Shown here: piece after piece, positions 36,994 through 47,093 of the stretch
Position numbering within the stretch: position 1 is the stretch's first letter
Layout: the number at the start of each line of letters is the position of its first letter
Origin: CAWCXF01 sp963799455
GTDB taxonomy: Bacteria > Pseudomonadota > Alphaproteobacteria > Rhodobacterales > Rhodobacteraceae
Assembly (NCBI GenBank): GCA_963799455.1
Contig: CAWCXF010000003.1
Location: 1-64,000 of the forward strand
Direction: 5' to 3'
Length of the DNA stretch: 64,000 nucleotides
The notes under the pieces: generated by a model
Told to the model about the DNA's origin: nothing
The model's input: only the letters and a program-made list of their open reading frames with translations
Databases searched by the model: none
Made by a program: the position numbers and the translations under genes

Positions 36994-38115
36994 TCACCCT
37001 TCCGCGACCGAGCGGCGGAAGATGACGAGGCTGAGGGCGAGGAAGGCCGTGCCGAGCAGGAACGTCCAGAGGAACTCGGCCCAGACGATACTGAGGCCGG
37101 CGCCGCGGTAGAAGATCGCCTCGGCGAAGGCCATGTAATGCCGCGACGGCAAGAGCCACGTGATCGGCTGCAGCCAGGCGGGCTGGCTTTCGACCGGGGT
37201 CATGCCGCCCGACAGGATCATGATCGGCATGATGACGAGCATGATCAGGAGCGCGAACTGCGCCATCGTGCGGGCGAGGATGCCGAGCAGGAGGCCGATC
37301 GCCGCGGCGGCGAAGATGTAGATCGCTGTCCCGGCGAGCAGCAGCGCCTCGGAACCGGCGAAGGGGATGCCGAGCGCGCCCTCGACCACGACGAAGAGCG
37401 AGAAGGTGAAGGCCGCGAAGATCACGCCGCCATTCGCCAGCACCTTGGCGAGCGCGATCTCGATCGGGGTCAGCGGCATCACCAGCAGGTGCTCGATGGT
37501 GCCGTGCTCGCGCTCGCGGATCAGCGCCGCGCCGACCAGCACGATGGTCAGCATCGAGAGCGAGTTCAGAAGGCCCCCGATCGCCGCGAACCAGACGTTG
37601 TTGCCAGCCGGGTTGAAGGCGCGCCGCACCACGAGGTCGACGGCCGGGTCGGACGTGACGTCCTCGCGCGCGGCGAAGCGCTGCACCTCGCCCGTGAGGA
37701 TCGCGGTCAGGTAGCCAGTGCCGATGCCCGCCTGCTGCGTCTTGGTGGCGTCGATGTTGATCTGCAGCTCGGGCGCCCGTCCGGCGCGCACGTCGGCCTC
37801 GAAGCCGCGCGGGACGACGACGACGAAGGTGGTCTCGCCCCAGTCCATCATCCGGTCGATGTCGCCGGCCTCGACCAGGCGCGGCTCGAGGAACCAGGGC
37901 GGATAGAGCGCCGTCCGCAGGCCGCGCGAGAGCGCCGAGCGGTCCTCGTCGACGAAGGCGACGGCCGCCTTGCTGATCGTCTCGCCGGCGGCGTTCGACT
38001 CGACGTACATGCCCGGGCCGAAGGAGTAGATGACAAGGAGCAGCAGCACGAAATCGCGCCAGAGCGTCCGCAGCTCCTTGCCCGCGAGCCAGAAGATGTT
38101 GCCGAGGCTGCGCAT
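36994..38115 (-). CDS. ABC-2 type permease (YhhJ-like)
   Basis: 373 aa inner-membrane subunit: one N-terminal helix, a large outer loop (residues about 45-180), then a cluster of five to six helices including LNSLSMLTIVLVGAALIREREHGTIEHLLVMPL, the ABC-2 signature region. Starts by ATGA overlap with the RbbA-like gene. With RbbA-like and HlyD-like genes it gives the E. coli yhiI-rbbA-yhhJ arrangement, a predicted drug or metabolite exporter. Intact. Confidence 0.87.
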   Translation of the reverse strand: MRSLGNIFWLAGKELRTLWRDFVLLLLVIYSFGPGMYVESNAAGETISKAAVAFVDEDRSALSRGLRTALYPPWFLEPRLVEAGDIDRMMDWGETTFVVVVPRGFEADVRAGRAPELQINIDATKTQQAGIGTGYLTAILTGEVQRFAAREDVTSDPAVDLVVRRAFNPAGNNVWFAAIGGLLNSLSMLTIVLVGAALIREREHGTIEHLLVMPLTPIEIALAKVLANGGVIFAAFTFSLFVVVEGALGIPFAGSEALLLAGTAIYIFAAAAIGLLLGILARTMAQFALLIMLVIMPIMILSGGMTPVESQPAWLQPITWLLPSRHYMAFAEAIFYRGAGLSIVWAEFLWTFLLGTAFLALSLVIFRRSVAEG

Positions 38116-40842
38116 CACCGCTCCTGCTTCTTGAGGAGAAGGGCCGCGGTGCCGACGAAGACCGGCACGAAGGCCGCGATCAGCAAGATGTTGAGCCCCA
38201 GCGCGCCGAAGCCCAGGCCCTTGTTGAAGGCGCCGACGCTCATCTGCATGAAGTAGTTGGTGGGCCAGAGCTGCCCCATGATCCGCGCCGCACCTTCCAG
38301 CGTCGAGACCGGCTGGTTGAGGCCCGAGAACTGCACCGTCGGCATCATCGCCAGGATCATCGTGGCGAAGACGGCAGCGACCTGGCTGCGGGTGAAGACC
38401 GCGACGATCAGGCCGAACCCGGTCGCGGCGAAGACGTAGACGACGGCGCCGAGTGCCAGCGCCAGCGCGCTGCCCGTCAGCGGCACGCCGAAGAGCAGGA
38501 CCGCCATCGCCGTCAGGATCAGCCAGTTGATAAAGCCGATGGCGACATAGGGAAGCTGCTTGCCGAGCAGGAACTCGAGCTTGGAGGTGGGCGTGACGTA
38601 GAAGTTGGTGATGGTGCCGATCTCGCGCTCGCGGGCGATGCTGACCGCCATCAGGATCGCCGGGAACAGCATCAAGAGGATCGCCGGCACCGAGGGCGCC
38701 ATGGAGTAGAGGCTCTCGAAGCTGGGGTTGTAGCGGTAGCGCGGCTCGATCCCGACGACCGGACGAGCGAGGCCCGCGAGCCCCGCTGCGGTGGCGCGGT
38801 CGCCGAGGAAGGTGGCGTGCGCGCCCTGGACGTAGCCCTCGATCGTCGCCGCGCGCATCGTGTTCGCGCCGTCGATCCACGCCGCCACGCGGGTCGTCTC
38901 GCCGGTGGTGACGGCGCGGCCGAAGCCCGAGGGGATATCGAGCGCCAGCGTCACCTCGCCCGCCGCCATCCGCGTCTCGAGCTGGTCGAGGCTCGCCACG
39001 GGGGGCATCTCTACGAAGTACGGCGAGCCCTCGAAGTTCGCGAGGTAGGCGCGGCTCTCGGGGGTGCGGTCCTGGTCGAAGGCGGCGAAGGTCAGGTCCT
39101 CGACGTCCGACGAGATGCCGTAGGCGAACATCAGCATCAGGATCATCGAGCCCAGGAACGCGAAGGCGAGCCGGATCGGGTCGCGCATCACCTCGAGCAT
39201 CTCCCGCCGGCTGACGGCGAGGAGGCGGCCGAGGCTGCGGCCGCCGGGGCGCTGCGGCGCGGCCTCCACGGGCGCGAGCGCCGGGGCGCCGCTGCCGGCG
39301 GGCTCGCCGATCGCACCCTCGATGTAGCGGATGAAGGTCTCCTCCAGCGAGGCCGAGCCGCCCTCGGCCGCGAGCCTCTCGGGCGTGTCGTAGACCAGCA
39401 CCTCGCCCGCGTGCATGAGCGAGATGCGGTCGCAGCGCATCGCCTCGTTCATGAAGTGGGTCGAGATGAAGATGGTGACGTGATCGTGCCGCGAGAGGTC
39501 GACCAGCAGCGCCCAGAACTCGTCGCGCGCGACCGGGTCGACGCCCGAGGTCGGCTCATCGAGGATCAGCATGTCGGGGCCGTGGATGATGGCGCAGGCC
39601 AGCGACAGCCGCTGCTTGAGCCCCAGCGGCAGGTCGCGCGAGATCGCGCCCGCATGGGGCGCCAGGCCGAAATCGGCAAGCAGTGCGTCGATCCGCGGGC
39701 CGACCTCCGCCCGGTCGAGGTGGAAGAGCCGCGCATGGAGCGCAAGGTTCTCGCGGACCGTCAGCTCGCCGTAGAGCGAGAAGTTCTGCGACATGAAGCC
39801 GACGCGGCGGCGCGTCTCGATGTTGTCGGCGTCGGCCGGCTTGCCGAACAGCCACGCCTCGCCTTCGGACGCGGGCAGGAGCCCCGTCAGCATCTTCATC
39901 GTCGTGGTCTTGCCGCAGCCGTTCGAGCCCAGGAAGCCGAAGATCTCACCCCGCTCGATCTCGAAGCTCACGTCGCGCACGGCGGTGAAGTCGCCGAACC
40001 GTCGGGTGAGGTTCTGGGCGACGATCGCCGGGCCGCCCTCTTGTGGCTCGCGCGGCGGGATCTCCAACGCCCCTTCCGCTCGTCGCTTCTCGGGCGGCAG
40101 CAGCGAGACGAACGCCGCCTCGAGATCGATCTGAGCCGGTCAGCGCCCGCAGCTCGTCGGGCGTGCCGGTGGCGAGGATGCGGCCCGCGTCCATCGCCGC
40201 CAACCACTCGAAGCGCTCGGCCTCCTCCATGTAGGCGGTCGAGACCAGCACGCTCATCCCCGGCCGGTCGGCGCGGATGTCGTCGATCAGGTCCCAGAAC
40301 TGTCGGCGCGAGAGGGGATCGACGCCGGTCGTGGGCTCATCGAGGATCAGGAAGTCGGGGTCGTGGATCAGCGCGCAGCACAGGCCGAGCTTCTGCTTCA
40401 TCCCGCCCGAGAGCTTGCCCGCCGGCCGGTCGGGGAAGGGGTCGAGCCCGGTCGCGCGCAACAGCCGGTCGATCCGCCGCCGCCGCTCGGCCGCGCCGTG
40501 GCCGAAGAGGCGGCCGAAGAAATCGAGGTTCTCGAAGACGCTGAGCTCCCGGTAGAGGTTCCGGCCCAGCCCCTGGGGCATGTAGGCCGCGCGGGTGTAG
40601 ACATCCTCCCGATGCGCGGCGCGCGACATCGACCCGCCCAGCACCGTGACCTCGCCCGCCTGCATCTTCCGCGCCCCCGCCAGGAGGCCGAGCAGCGTGG
40701 ACTTGCCCACGCCGTCGGGGCCGATCAGGCCCAGCATCCGGCCCGAGGGCAGGTCGAGCGTCACGTCGTCAAGCGCCAGCACCTTGCCGTAGCGGTGGGT
40801 GACGTCGCGCGCGCACGCGACAGGGGAGCCCCCATCCGGCAC
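38115..40842 (-). CDS. RbbA-like ABC transporter: two ATPase domains plus permease (one frameshift)
   Basis: About 908 aa, as for E. coli RbbA/YhiH. The first ATPase domain has Walker A LIGPDGVGKSTLL, signature LSGGMKQKLGL and Walker B FLILDEPTTGVDP. The second has FLGSNGCGKTTTMK, LPLGLKQRLSLACA and MLILDEPTSGVDP. The C-terminal third is an ABC-2 membrane domain (six helices, REREIGTITNFYVTP). One extra base near 40135 separates domain 1 from the rest; removing it gives DLEAAFVSLLPPEKR across the joint. The GTG start at 40842 overlaps the end of the HlyD gene. Confidence 0.88.
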
Positions 40843-40849
40843 GGCGCCC

Positions 40850-41875
40850 TCAGTCCGCGGTCGCGGCGATCGCGGGCGGCAGCGCCTCGGCGGGGATCGG
40901 CTGGCCCACGAAGTCCGGCGGCCACGGCGTCTCCTCGCCGCCCAGGAGGCGCACGAAGGCCTCGCCACGCAGCCCGGTCTTCACCTGGTCGATGTAGGCG
41001 CGCACCAACTCCTCGGGCACGCGGACCTTGGCGCGGAACATCAGCTTCTCGCGCTCGTCGGCGGTCTCGACCTGCTTGGGCGTGAACTGCGCCTCGGGGG
41101 ACACGAAGCTGACATAGGCGGGGATGGCATAGGGGATGCCGTCGAGCCTGATCCGCGCCTCCGCGCCGATCGCCGTCCGCGTCGCCTCGGCCGCGGGTAG
41201 GAACACCTCCATGTAGACCTGGGACAGATCCAGGAGCGTCACCACCTTGCCGCCGCCTGCCAGCACCTCGCCCGGCTGCGCCAACCGGTAGAGCACCCGC
41301 CCGAAGGTGGGCGCGGCGAGCGTCGCGTCCTCGATCTGCGTCACGTACTGCCGGACGAGCGCCTCGGCCGCCTCCACCCCGCGCTCGGCGGTGTGGAGCT
41401 GCGCGATCGCCGCGTTCAGCGCCGCCTCGGCGGAGGCGCGCCGCGTCTCCTGCTGCTCGGCCACCGACGGCGCGCTCACGCCACGCTCGGCCAGCGTGCG
41501 CGCGCGGGCGGACTCGTCCTCGGCCAGGGCCAGCTCGGCCCGCCGCTGCGCGATCAGGGCACGGACCTCCTCGACCTGGCTCTCGGCGCGGGCCGCGTCG
41601 GCCTGCGCCCGCGCGCGCTGCGCCTCCAGCTCGCGGGTGTCCATCACCGCCAGCACGTCGCCCGCCTCGACCAGCGCGCCCTCGGCCACCCGAATCTCGG
41701 CGACGCGGCCGGGCGTGCGGGTGGCGACGTCGATCTGGTCGGCCTCGATCCGGCCGTTGCCAGCGGCGATGCCCACGGGCAGGCCGCCGGTGTTCCGGTC
41801 CCAGACGTACCAGGCGACCGCGCCGATCGCGGCCAGGACGGCGAGGATGCCAAAGGCGAGGCGGAGATGCTTCAT
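40850..41875 (-). CDS. HlyD-family membrane fusion protein (YhiI-like)
   Basis: 341 aa. The N-terminal anchor LAFGILAVLAAIGAVAWYVW is followed by a biotinyl-lipoyl half (GRVAEIRVAEGALVEAGDVLAVMD), a long coiled-coil hairpin rich in Ala/Glu/Arg, the second lipoyl half (APTFGRVLYRLAQPGEVLAGGG), then a beta-barrel. It bridges the ABC exporter to an outer-membrane channel. No TolC-type gene is in the window, so a host channel must be used. Intact. Confidence 0.9.
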   Translation of the reverse strand: MKHLRLAFGILAVLAAIGAVAWYVWDRNTGGLPVGIAAGNGRIEADQIDVATRTPGRVAEIRVAEGALVEAGDVLAVMDTRELEAQRARAQADAARAESQVEEVRALIAQRRAELALAEDESARARTLAERGVSAPSVAEQQETRRASAEAALNAAIAQLHTAERGVEAAEALVRQYVTQIEDATLAAPTFGRVLYRLAQPGEVLAGGGKVVTLLDLSQVYMEVFLPAAEATRTAIGAEARIRLDGIPYAIPAYVSFVSPEAQFTPKQVETADEREKLMFRAKVRVPEELVRAYIDQVKTGLRGEAFVRLLGGEETPWPPDFVGQPIPAEALPPAIAATAD

Positions 41876-41902
41876 CGGGCGGGGTCCAATCTCGCAGGGT
41901 GG

Positions 41903-42679
41903 TCAGGTCGCGGCCATGCCGCCGTCGACTGCGTACTGCGCCCCGGTGACGAAGCGCGACTCGTCGGAGGCGAGGAACAGGACCAGCCGCGCGACATCCG
42001 AGGACTCGCCGTAGCGGCCCAGCGGTATCTGCGACTCCAGCCCATGCTTGACGGCGTCGCCATGACCCGGATCAAACCCCTCCTCGAGCGACCGCATCAT
42101 CCGCGTGTCGATCGGGGACGGGTGGACCGAGTTGACGCGGACGCCGAATGGCGCCGCCTCGACCGCGGCGGCGCGGGTCAGGCCGACGACGGCGTGCTTC
42201 GACGTGATGTAAGGCGCCACGTTCGGGCTGCCCTTCAGCCCGGCGATGGACGACATGTTGATGACGCTGCCGCCCCGCCGCTCCATCATCGCGGGCAGGA
42301 CATGCTTGAGGCCCAGGAACGCGCCGCGCACGTTCACCGCGATCACGCGGTCGAAGTCCTCGATGCTCTGCCGGGTCAGCGGGGCGACCCTGCCCTCGAT
42401 CCCGGCGTTGCTGAAGAAGACGTCGATCCGCCCGAACGCCTCGGTCGCCGCATCCACGTAGCGCCGTGTGCCCGCCTCCTCGCTGACATCCGCCGCGACC
42501 GTGAGGACGTCCGGCCCGCCGCCCAGATCGGCCGCCGCATCGTCCAGATCGGCCTCGCGCAGATCCACCAGCGCGACCTTCGCCCCCTCGGCCAGGAACA
42601 GCCGCGCCGTCTCCAAGCCGATCCCCGCCGCGCCGCCCGTGACGACGGCCACCTTGTCCTCCAGCCTTCCCATGCTCAT
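41903..42679 (-). CDS. short-chain dehydrogenase/reductase
   Basis: 258 aa classical SDR: cofactor motif TGGAAGIG, NAG at about residue 90, catalytic Ser in NMSSIAG and YITSK for Tyr/Lys. The Asp after strand 2 (VALVDL) suggests NAD(H). The ATG at 42679 overlaps the RND pump stop (ATGA), so it is translated with the pump. Substrate unknown; perhaps it reduces the exported compound. Intact. Confidence 0.88.
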   Translation of the reverse strand: MSMGRLEDKVAVVTGGAAGIGLETARLFLAEGAKVALVDLREADLDDAAADLGGGPDVLTVAADVSEEAGTRRYVDAATEAFGRIDVFFSNAGIEGRVAPLTRQSIEDFDRVIAVNVRGAFLGLKHVLPAMMERRGGSVINMSSIAGLKGSPNVAPYITSKHAVVGLTRAAAVEAAPFGVRVNSVHPSPIDTRMMRSLEEGFDPGHGDAVKHGLESQIPLGRYGESSDVARLVLFLASDESRFVTGAQYAVDGGMAAT

Positions 42680-45600
42680 TCTCCTGCAATTGGCGTTGCA
42701 TGATCGTCCGGCCCGGTCGGGAACCACCGCCGCGCCGCGCGACCGAAGCCGTCCACGTAGGTCAGCACCACCGGCACCACGACGAGCGTGAGGATCGTGG
42801 ACGAGATCAGCCCGCCGATCACCGCGTGCGCCATGGGCGCGTTCTGGCCCGAGCCGCCGTGGAGGTTCAGCGCCAGCGGCAGCATCCCGAAGATCATGGC
42901 GAGCGTCGTCATGACGATGGGGCGGAAGCGCGTGGACCCCGCCTCCAGCAGCGCGTCGTAGAGGTTGAGGCCCCCCGCCACCTGCTGGTTGGCGTTGTCC
43001 ACCAGCAGGATCGCGTTCTTCACCACGAGGCCCATCAGCATGATGAAGCCGATCATGGAGAACATGTTGAGCGTCGAGCCGCCCGCCATCAGGCCCAGGA
43101 GCACGCCGATCAGCGCCAGCGGCAGCGCGGCCATGATCGCCAGCGGCTGCAGGAAGGAGCCGAACTGCGAGGCGAGCACGAGGTAGATGAACACCACCGC
43201 CAGCAGGAGCGCCGCGCCCGCCGCCGCCGCCGTCTCGGCCAGCTGCTCGGCATCGCCGCCCGCCGAGACGCGGTAGCCCGCGGGCAGGTCCAGCGCATCC
43301 ATCGCGGCCTGCACCTCGGGCATCGCCTCGCCCAAGGTCACGCCCGACAGGTTGGCGCTGACCAGCACCTGGCGGGAGAGATCCCGGCGCAGGATCTCGG
43401 ACGGCCCGAAGGACTGCACCACGTCGGCCACCTGGTCGAGCCGCACCATGTCCGTCCCGCCGCTCTGGGCCACGGGCAGCGCGCGCAGCACCTCGACGTC
43501 GTGGCGCATCTCCTCGGGCAGGCGCACCGTCACGGTGAAGCTGCGCCCGTCGGGCGAGGTCCAGTCGCTCACGTCCTCGCCGCCGAGGAAGGGGCGCAGC
43601 GTGGCGCCGATCTGCTGGAGCGACACGCCGAGGTCGCTGGCCGCCTCGCGGTTGATCCGCACGCCCAGCACGGGCTGCGCGGCGTCGAGGCTGGAGGACA
43701 CGTCCTCCAGGCCCTCGATGGTCTGGAGCGCGCGCACGAGCCGGTCCGCGAGCGGCGCCAGCACGCCCAGGTCGTCGCCGTAGAGGTTGACCTGCACGGG
43801 CGCCGAGACGCCGCCGAGGCCGCCGGCCGCGCCGATGGTCACGTCGATGCCGGGGATCGCGGCCAGCGCCTCGCGCACGGGCAGCGTCATGTCCTGCGGG
43901 CTGCGGTCGCGATCGGAGGAGGGCACCATGCCGACGGCGACCGACGCGCTGTTCTGCCCGTCCGAGCCCGCGCCGGCGATGGTGGCGTAGGTGCCGGTCA
44001 CCTCGGGGAAGCCGCGCAGCATGCGGTCCACCTGGCGCACCTTGGTGGCGGTGTAGGCCAGCGAGGAGCCCGGCGGCGTCTCCAGCTCGACCTGGAACTC
44101 GCCGTTGTCCACGGCGGGGGCGAACTCGACGCCGACCAGGGGCACCAGGAGGAAGCTGCCCCCGAAGGCCAGCACCGCGACGGCAAGCGTCGTGATCCGG
44201 TGCCGCAAGCTCCAGCGCAGAAGGCCCCGGTAGCCGCGCCCCAGCCGGTCGAAGACCCGCCCGAACCGCGCCACGGCGCGCCCCAAGGGCCCGCGCCGCG
44301 CGTCCGGCTCGCCCGCGGGATCGTACCAGACCGACGACATCATCGGGTCGAGCGTGAAGGCCACGAACATCGAGATCAGGACCGCCACCGACACGGTGAC
44401 GCCGAACTGAAGGAAGAAGCGGCCGATGATGCCGTCCATGAAGGCAACCGGCAGGAACACCGCGACGATGGAGAGCGTGGTGGCGAGCACCGCGAGGCCG
44501 ATCTCGTTGGTGCCCTCCAGCGCCGCCCGCCGGTGCGACTTGCCCATGTGCAGGTGGCGCATGATGTTCTCGCGCACCACGATGGCGTCGTCGATCAAGA
44601 GGCCGATGGCGAGGCTGAGCGCCAGCAGCGTCATGATGTTGAGCGTGAAGCCGAAGGCATAGAGCGCCGTCATCGTGCCGATCACCGAGATCGGCAGCGT
44701 CAGCCCGGTGATGACCGTGGAGCGCCAGGAGTTGAGGAACAGGAACACGATCAGCACGGCGAGAGCCGCACCCTCGATCATCATGTTCTGGACGCCGTGA
44801 TAGCTCTCCTCCACCGCCACGGCGTTGTCGCGCACGATCTCGACCGAGACGTCCGCCGGCAGCTCGCCCGCCATCAGCCCGGCCGCGGCCTCGCGGATGT
44901 GCTCTGCGACCTCGACCGTGTTGGCTCCTTGCGTCTTGACGACGTCCACCGCGAGCGCCGCCTCGCCGTCCAGCAGCGCGATGCTCTCGGGCTCGGCCTC
45001 GCCGTCCTCGAGCGTGGCGACGTCGCGCAGGCGCACCGGCTGGTCGCCCCGCCGCGCCACGATGATGTCGAGGAAGTCGGCCGCGTTCTCGATCCGGCCC
45101 TCGACCTGGATCGACTGCACCTCCAGCCCCTGCTCGATGGAGCCCGCGGGCAGGTCCTGGTTGTCCTGGCCAAGCGCCGCCGTCACCTCGCCCACGCCGA
45201 CCCCGAAGGCGGTCAGGCGGTCGGGGTCCACCAGCACGTTGAGCTGGCGCGGCACGCCGCCCACCACGGAGGCGCGGCCCACCCCCTGGATCGCCGAGAG
45301 CCGCGGCTCGATCACGTCCTCGGTCAGCGCGGTGAGGTCGCGCAGCGACATCGTGGGCGAGGAGACGGCGAGCGAGACGATGGGCTGCTCGGCCGGGTCG
45401 AACTTGAACAGCAGCGGGTCGTTCGCGTTGTCGGGGAACGCGGCTTCGATCGTGCCCAGCCGGTCGCGCACCTCCTGGATGGCGGTGGCGCTGTCGACCT
45501 CCATCTCGAAGAACAGGATCACCAGCGCCTCGCCGGCGCGCGCCGTGCTCTCGATGTAGTCGATGCCGCTGATCGTGTTCACCGACTCCTCGATGGGCTC

Positions 45601-45792
45601 GATGATATCGTTCTCCACCGCCTCGGGCGCAGCACCCGGATAGCTGACCACCACCGCGACCACCGGGAAGTCCACGTCGGGAAGCTGCTCGATGGGCAGG
45701 CGCAGGAAGGAGTAGCTGCCGATCACCATCAGCGCTGCCATGACCATGGTGGCGAAGACGGGGGCGTTCACGCTGATGCGGGTCAGGAACAC
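42676..45792 (-). CDS. RND efflux pump, inner-membrane transporter (AcrB-like)
   Basis: 1,038 aa, full length for the family. Twelve hydrophobic helices with two large periplasmic loops are readable. The transmembrane proton-relay acids are in LAIGLLIDDAIVVREN (helix 4). The start MFLTRISVNAPVFATMVMAALMVIGSYS is typical. Sequence features such as LDPMMSSVWYDPAGEPDARRG fit the HAE1 multidrug subgroup better than metal pumps, since no Met-rich sites are seen. Paired with the adaptor gene 4 bp upstream. Intact despite its length. Confidence 0.94.
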   Translation of the reverse strand: MFLTRISVNAPVFATMVMAALMVIGSYSFLRLPIEQLPDVDFPVVAVVVSYPGAAPEAVENDIIEPIEESVNTISGIDYIESTARAGEALVILFFEMEVDSATAIQEVRDRLGTIEAAFPDNANDPLLFKFDPAEQPIVSLAVSSPTMSLRDLTALTEDVIEPRLSAIQGVGRASVVGGVPRQLNVLVDPDRLTAFGVGVGEVTAALGQDNQDLPAGSIEQGLEVQSIQVEGRIENAADFLDIIVARRGDQPVRLRDVATLEDGEAEPESIALLDGEAALAVDVVKTQGANTVEVAEHIREAAAGLMAGELPADVSVEIVRDNAVAVEESYHGVQNMMIEGAALAVLIVFLFLNSWRSTVITGLTLPISVIGTMTALYAFGFTLNIMTLLALSLAIGLLIDDAIVVRENIMRHLHMGKSHRRAALEGTNEIGLAVLATTLSIVAVFLPVAFMDGIIGRFFLQFGVTVSVAVLISMFVAFTLDPMMSSVWYDPAGEPDARRGPLGRAVARFGRVFDRLGRGYRGLLRWSLRHRITTLAVAVLAFGGSFLLVPLVGVEFAPAVDNGEFQVELETPPGSSLAYTATKVRQVDRMLRGFPEVTGTYATIAGAGSDGQNSASVAVGMVPSSDRDRSPQDMTLPVREALAAIPGIDVTIGAAGGLGGVSAPVQVNLYGDDLGVLAPLADRLVRALQTIEGLEDVSSSLDAAQPVLGVRINREAASDLGVSLQQIGATLRPFLGGEDVSDWTSPDGRSFTVTVRLPEEMRHDVEVLRALPVAQSGGTDMVRLDQVADVVQSFGPSEILRRDLSRQVLVSANLSGVTLGEAMPEVQAAMDALDLPAGYRVSAGGDAEQLAETAAAAGAALLLAVVFIYLVLASQFGSFLQPLAIMAALPLALIGVLLGLMAGGSTLNMFSMIGFIMLMGLVVKNAILLVDNANQQVAGGLNLYDALLEAGSTRFRPIVMTTLAMIFGMLPLALNLHGGSGQNAPMAHAVIGGLISSTILTLVVVPVVLTYVDGFGRAARRWFPTGPDDHATPIAGE

Positions 45793-45796
45793 GGGC

Positions 45797-47029
45797 TCAC
45801 TCCTCCACGATCACGGCGGCGTCGCCGTCGTTGAGGGAGGGGAGTGGCGCGGTCACGACCGTCTGCCCGGCCTCCACGCCCGCCGTGAGGCGCACCAGAC
45901 CGCCGGCCCAGTCGCCGTCCGTCTCGATGGGTCGGCGCACGAGGCGTCCGTCCGCGACCTCTAGGAGGTGATTGCCCTCGGCATCCTCGCGCAGCGCTGC
46001 GGCCGGCACCGCCAGCGAGCCGGGCGCCTCCTCCACCACGATCAGGCCGACGCCGAACATTCCGCCCAGCAGCACGCCGTCCGCGTTGTCGATACGCACG
46101 TAGACGGGGATCGTGCGCGTCCCCTCTTCGGCCACCGGGTTGATGCGGGTGACGGTGCCCTCGAACGTGCGGCCGGGGATGCCGTCGACGCGCACGCTCA
46201 CGGCCTGGCCGCGCGCAAGCAGCGAGCCCGAGCCCACGGCCGCGCTGGCGCGCATCTCCACCTCGGTCAGGTCGACCACCGTCAGGAGCGGCGCGCCGAC
46301 CTGCACGTATTGCCCCGGCTCGGCCGAGCGGGCCGAGATCATGCCGTCATAGGGCGCACGCACGGTCGCGTTGCGCAGCCGCAGCTCCGCCCCGGCGACG
46401 AGGTCCTCCTGGGCGCTGACGCTGGCGCGCAGCTGCGCGACGCTGCTGCGCGCCTCTTCGAGGCTCGAGGTCGTGGTCACGCCGCGATCGATGAGCTGCT
46501 GCGTGCGCTCGAGTTGCACCTCGGCCAGATCCAGCTGCGCGCGCGTGGCATCGGCGGTGCTGCGCGCCTGCTCAAGCTCCAGCGTCAGGGTCTCGACGTC
46601 GATCTGCGCCAGCACGTCGCCCGCCTGCACGGCGTCGCCGGGCCGCACTTCGACCGTCTCGACCCGGCCGCTGACCTGCGCCGAGAGCTGCGCTTGCCGG
46701 ATCGGGGCGAGGGTGCCGATCACGCGCACGGCGCGCTGCAGGGTCTGCGGGGCGAGCACCGCGATCTCGGCGGTGTTGACCTGCATCACCGGCTCGGGCA
46801 CGGGCGCCACGGCGATCGGCGCGGCCGCGGGAGCCATCCGTGCGGCGTAGTAGGCATAGCCCGCCCCGGCCGCTGCGATCAGCAGGACGAGGACCACCCA
46901 GGGCCACCGACGCCGCCGGCGCGGCTCGCCCTTTCGCGCGCTCTCGGCGCGCGCCGCCTCAGCCCGGCCCATCGCCCAGTCGGGCTTGGACGGCGCGGCC
47001 TTCCCGATCCTGCCGTCATGCGCGGTCAT
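45797..47029 (-). CDS. RND efflux periplasmic adaptor (AcrA-like)
   Basis: 410 aa. There is an N-terminal anchor WPWVVLVLLIAAAGAGYAYYA after a 40-residue basic cytoplasmic tail. It is followed by lipoyl halves (VSGRVETVEVRPGDAVQAGDVLAQID and VRAPYDGMISARSAEPGQYVQVG), a coiled coil between them, and a beta-barrel (EMRASAAVGSGSLLARGQAVSV). It links the RND pump to an outer-membrane channel, which is not encoded here. Intact; 4 bp before the pump gene. Confidence 0.93.
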   Translation of the reverse strand: MTAHDGRIGKAAPSKPDWAMGRAEAARAESARKGEPRRRRRWPWVVLVLLIAAAGAGYAYYAARMAPAAAPIAVAPVPEPVMQVNTAEIAVLAPQTLQRAVRVIGTLAPIRQAQLSAQVSGRVETVEVRPGDAVQAGDVLAQIDVETLTLELEQARSTADATRAQLDLAEVQLERTQQLIDRGVTTTSSLEEARSSVAQLRASVSAQEDLVAGAELRLRNATVRAPYDGMISARSAEPGQYVQVGAPLLTVVDLTEVEMRASAAVGSGSLLARGQAVSVRVDGIPGRTFEGTVTRINPVAEEGTRTIPVYVRIDNADGVLLGGMFGVGLIVVEEAPGSLAVPAAALREDAEGNHLLEVADGRLVRRPIETDGDWAGGLVRLTAGVEAGQTVVTAPLPSLNDGDAAVIVEE

Positions 47030-47093
47030 GCGCCATCCTCCGGGTTGTCGTCGGGGCTGCGGCCCGGCCGGTCGGCCGGGCCGACGCGCGCGC

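Noticed and set aside
35846..37111. 421-codon plus-strand open frame
   Set aside because: Antisense to the DUF900 lipoprotein gene, which has a lipobox and a catalytic Ser motif.
42700..45834. 1,044-codon open frame on the plus strand
   Set aside because: It is the antisense of the RND pump gene; its translation is His/Arg/Gln-rich without any domain, a usual artefact of high-GC codon bias.
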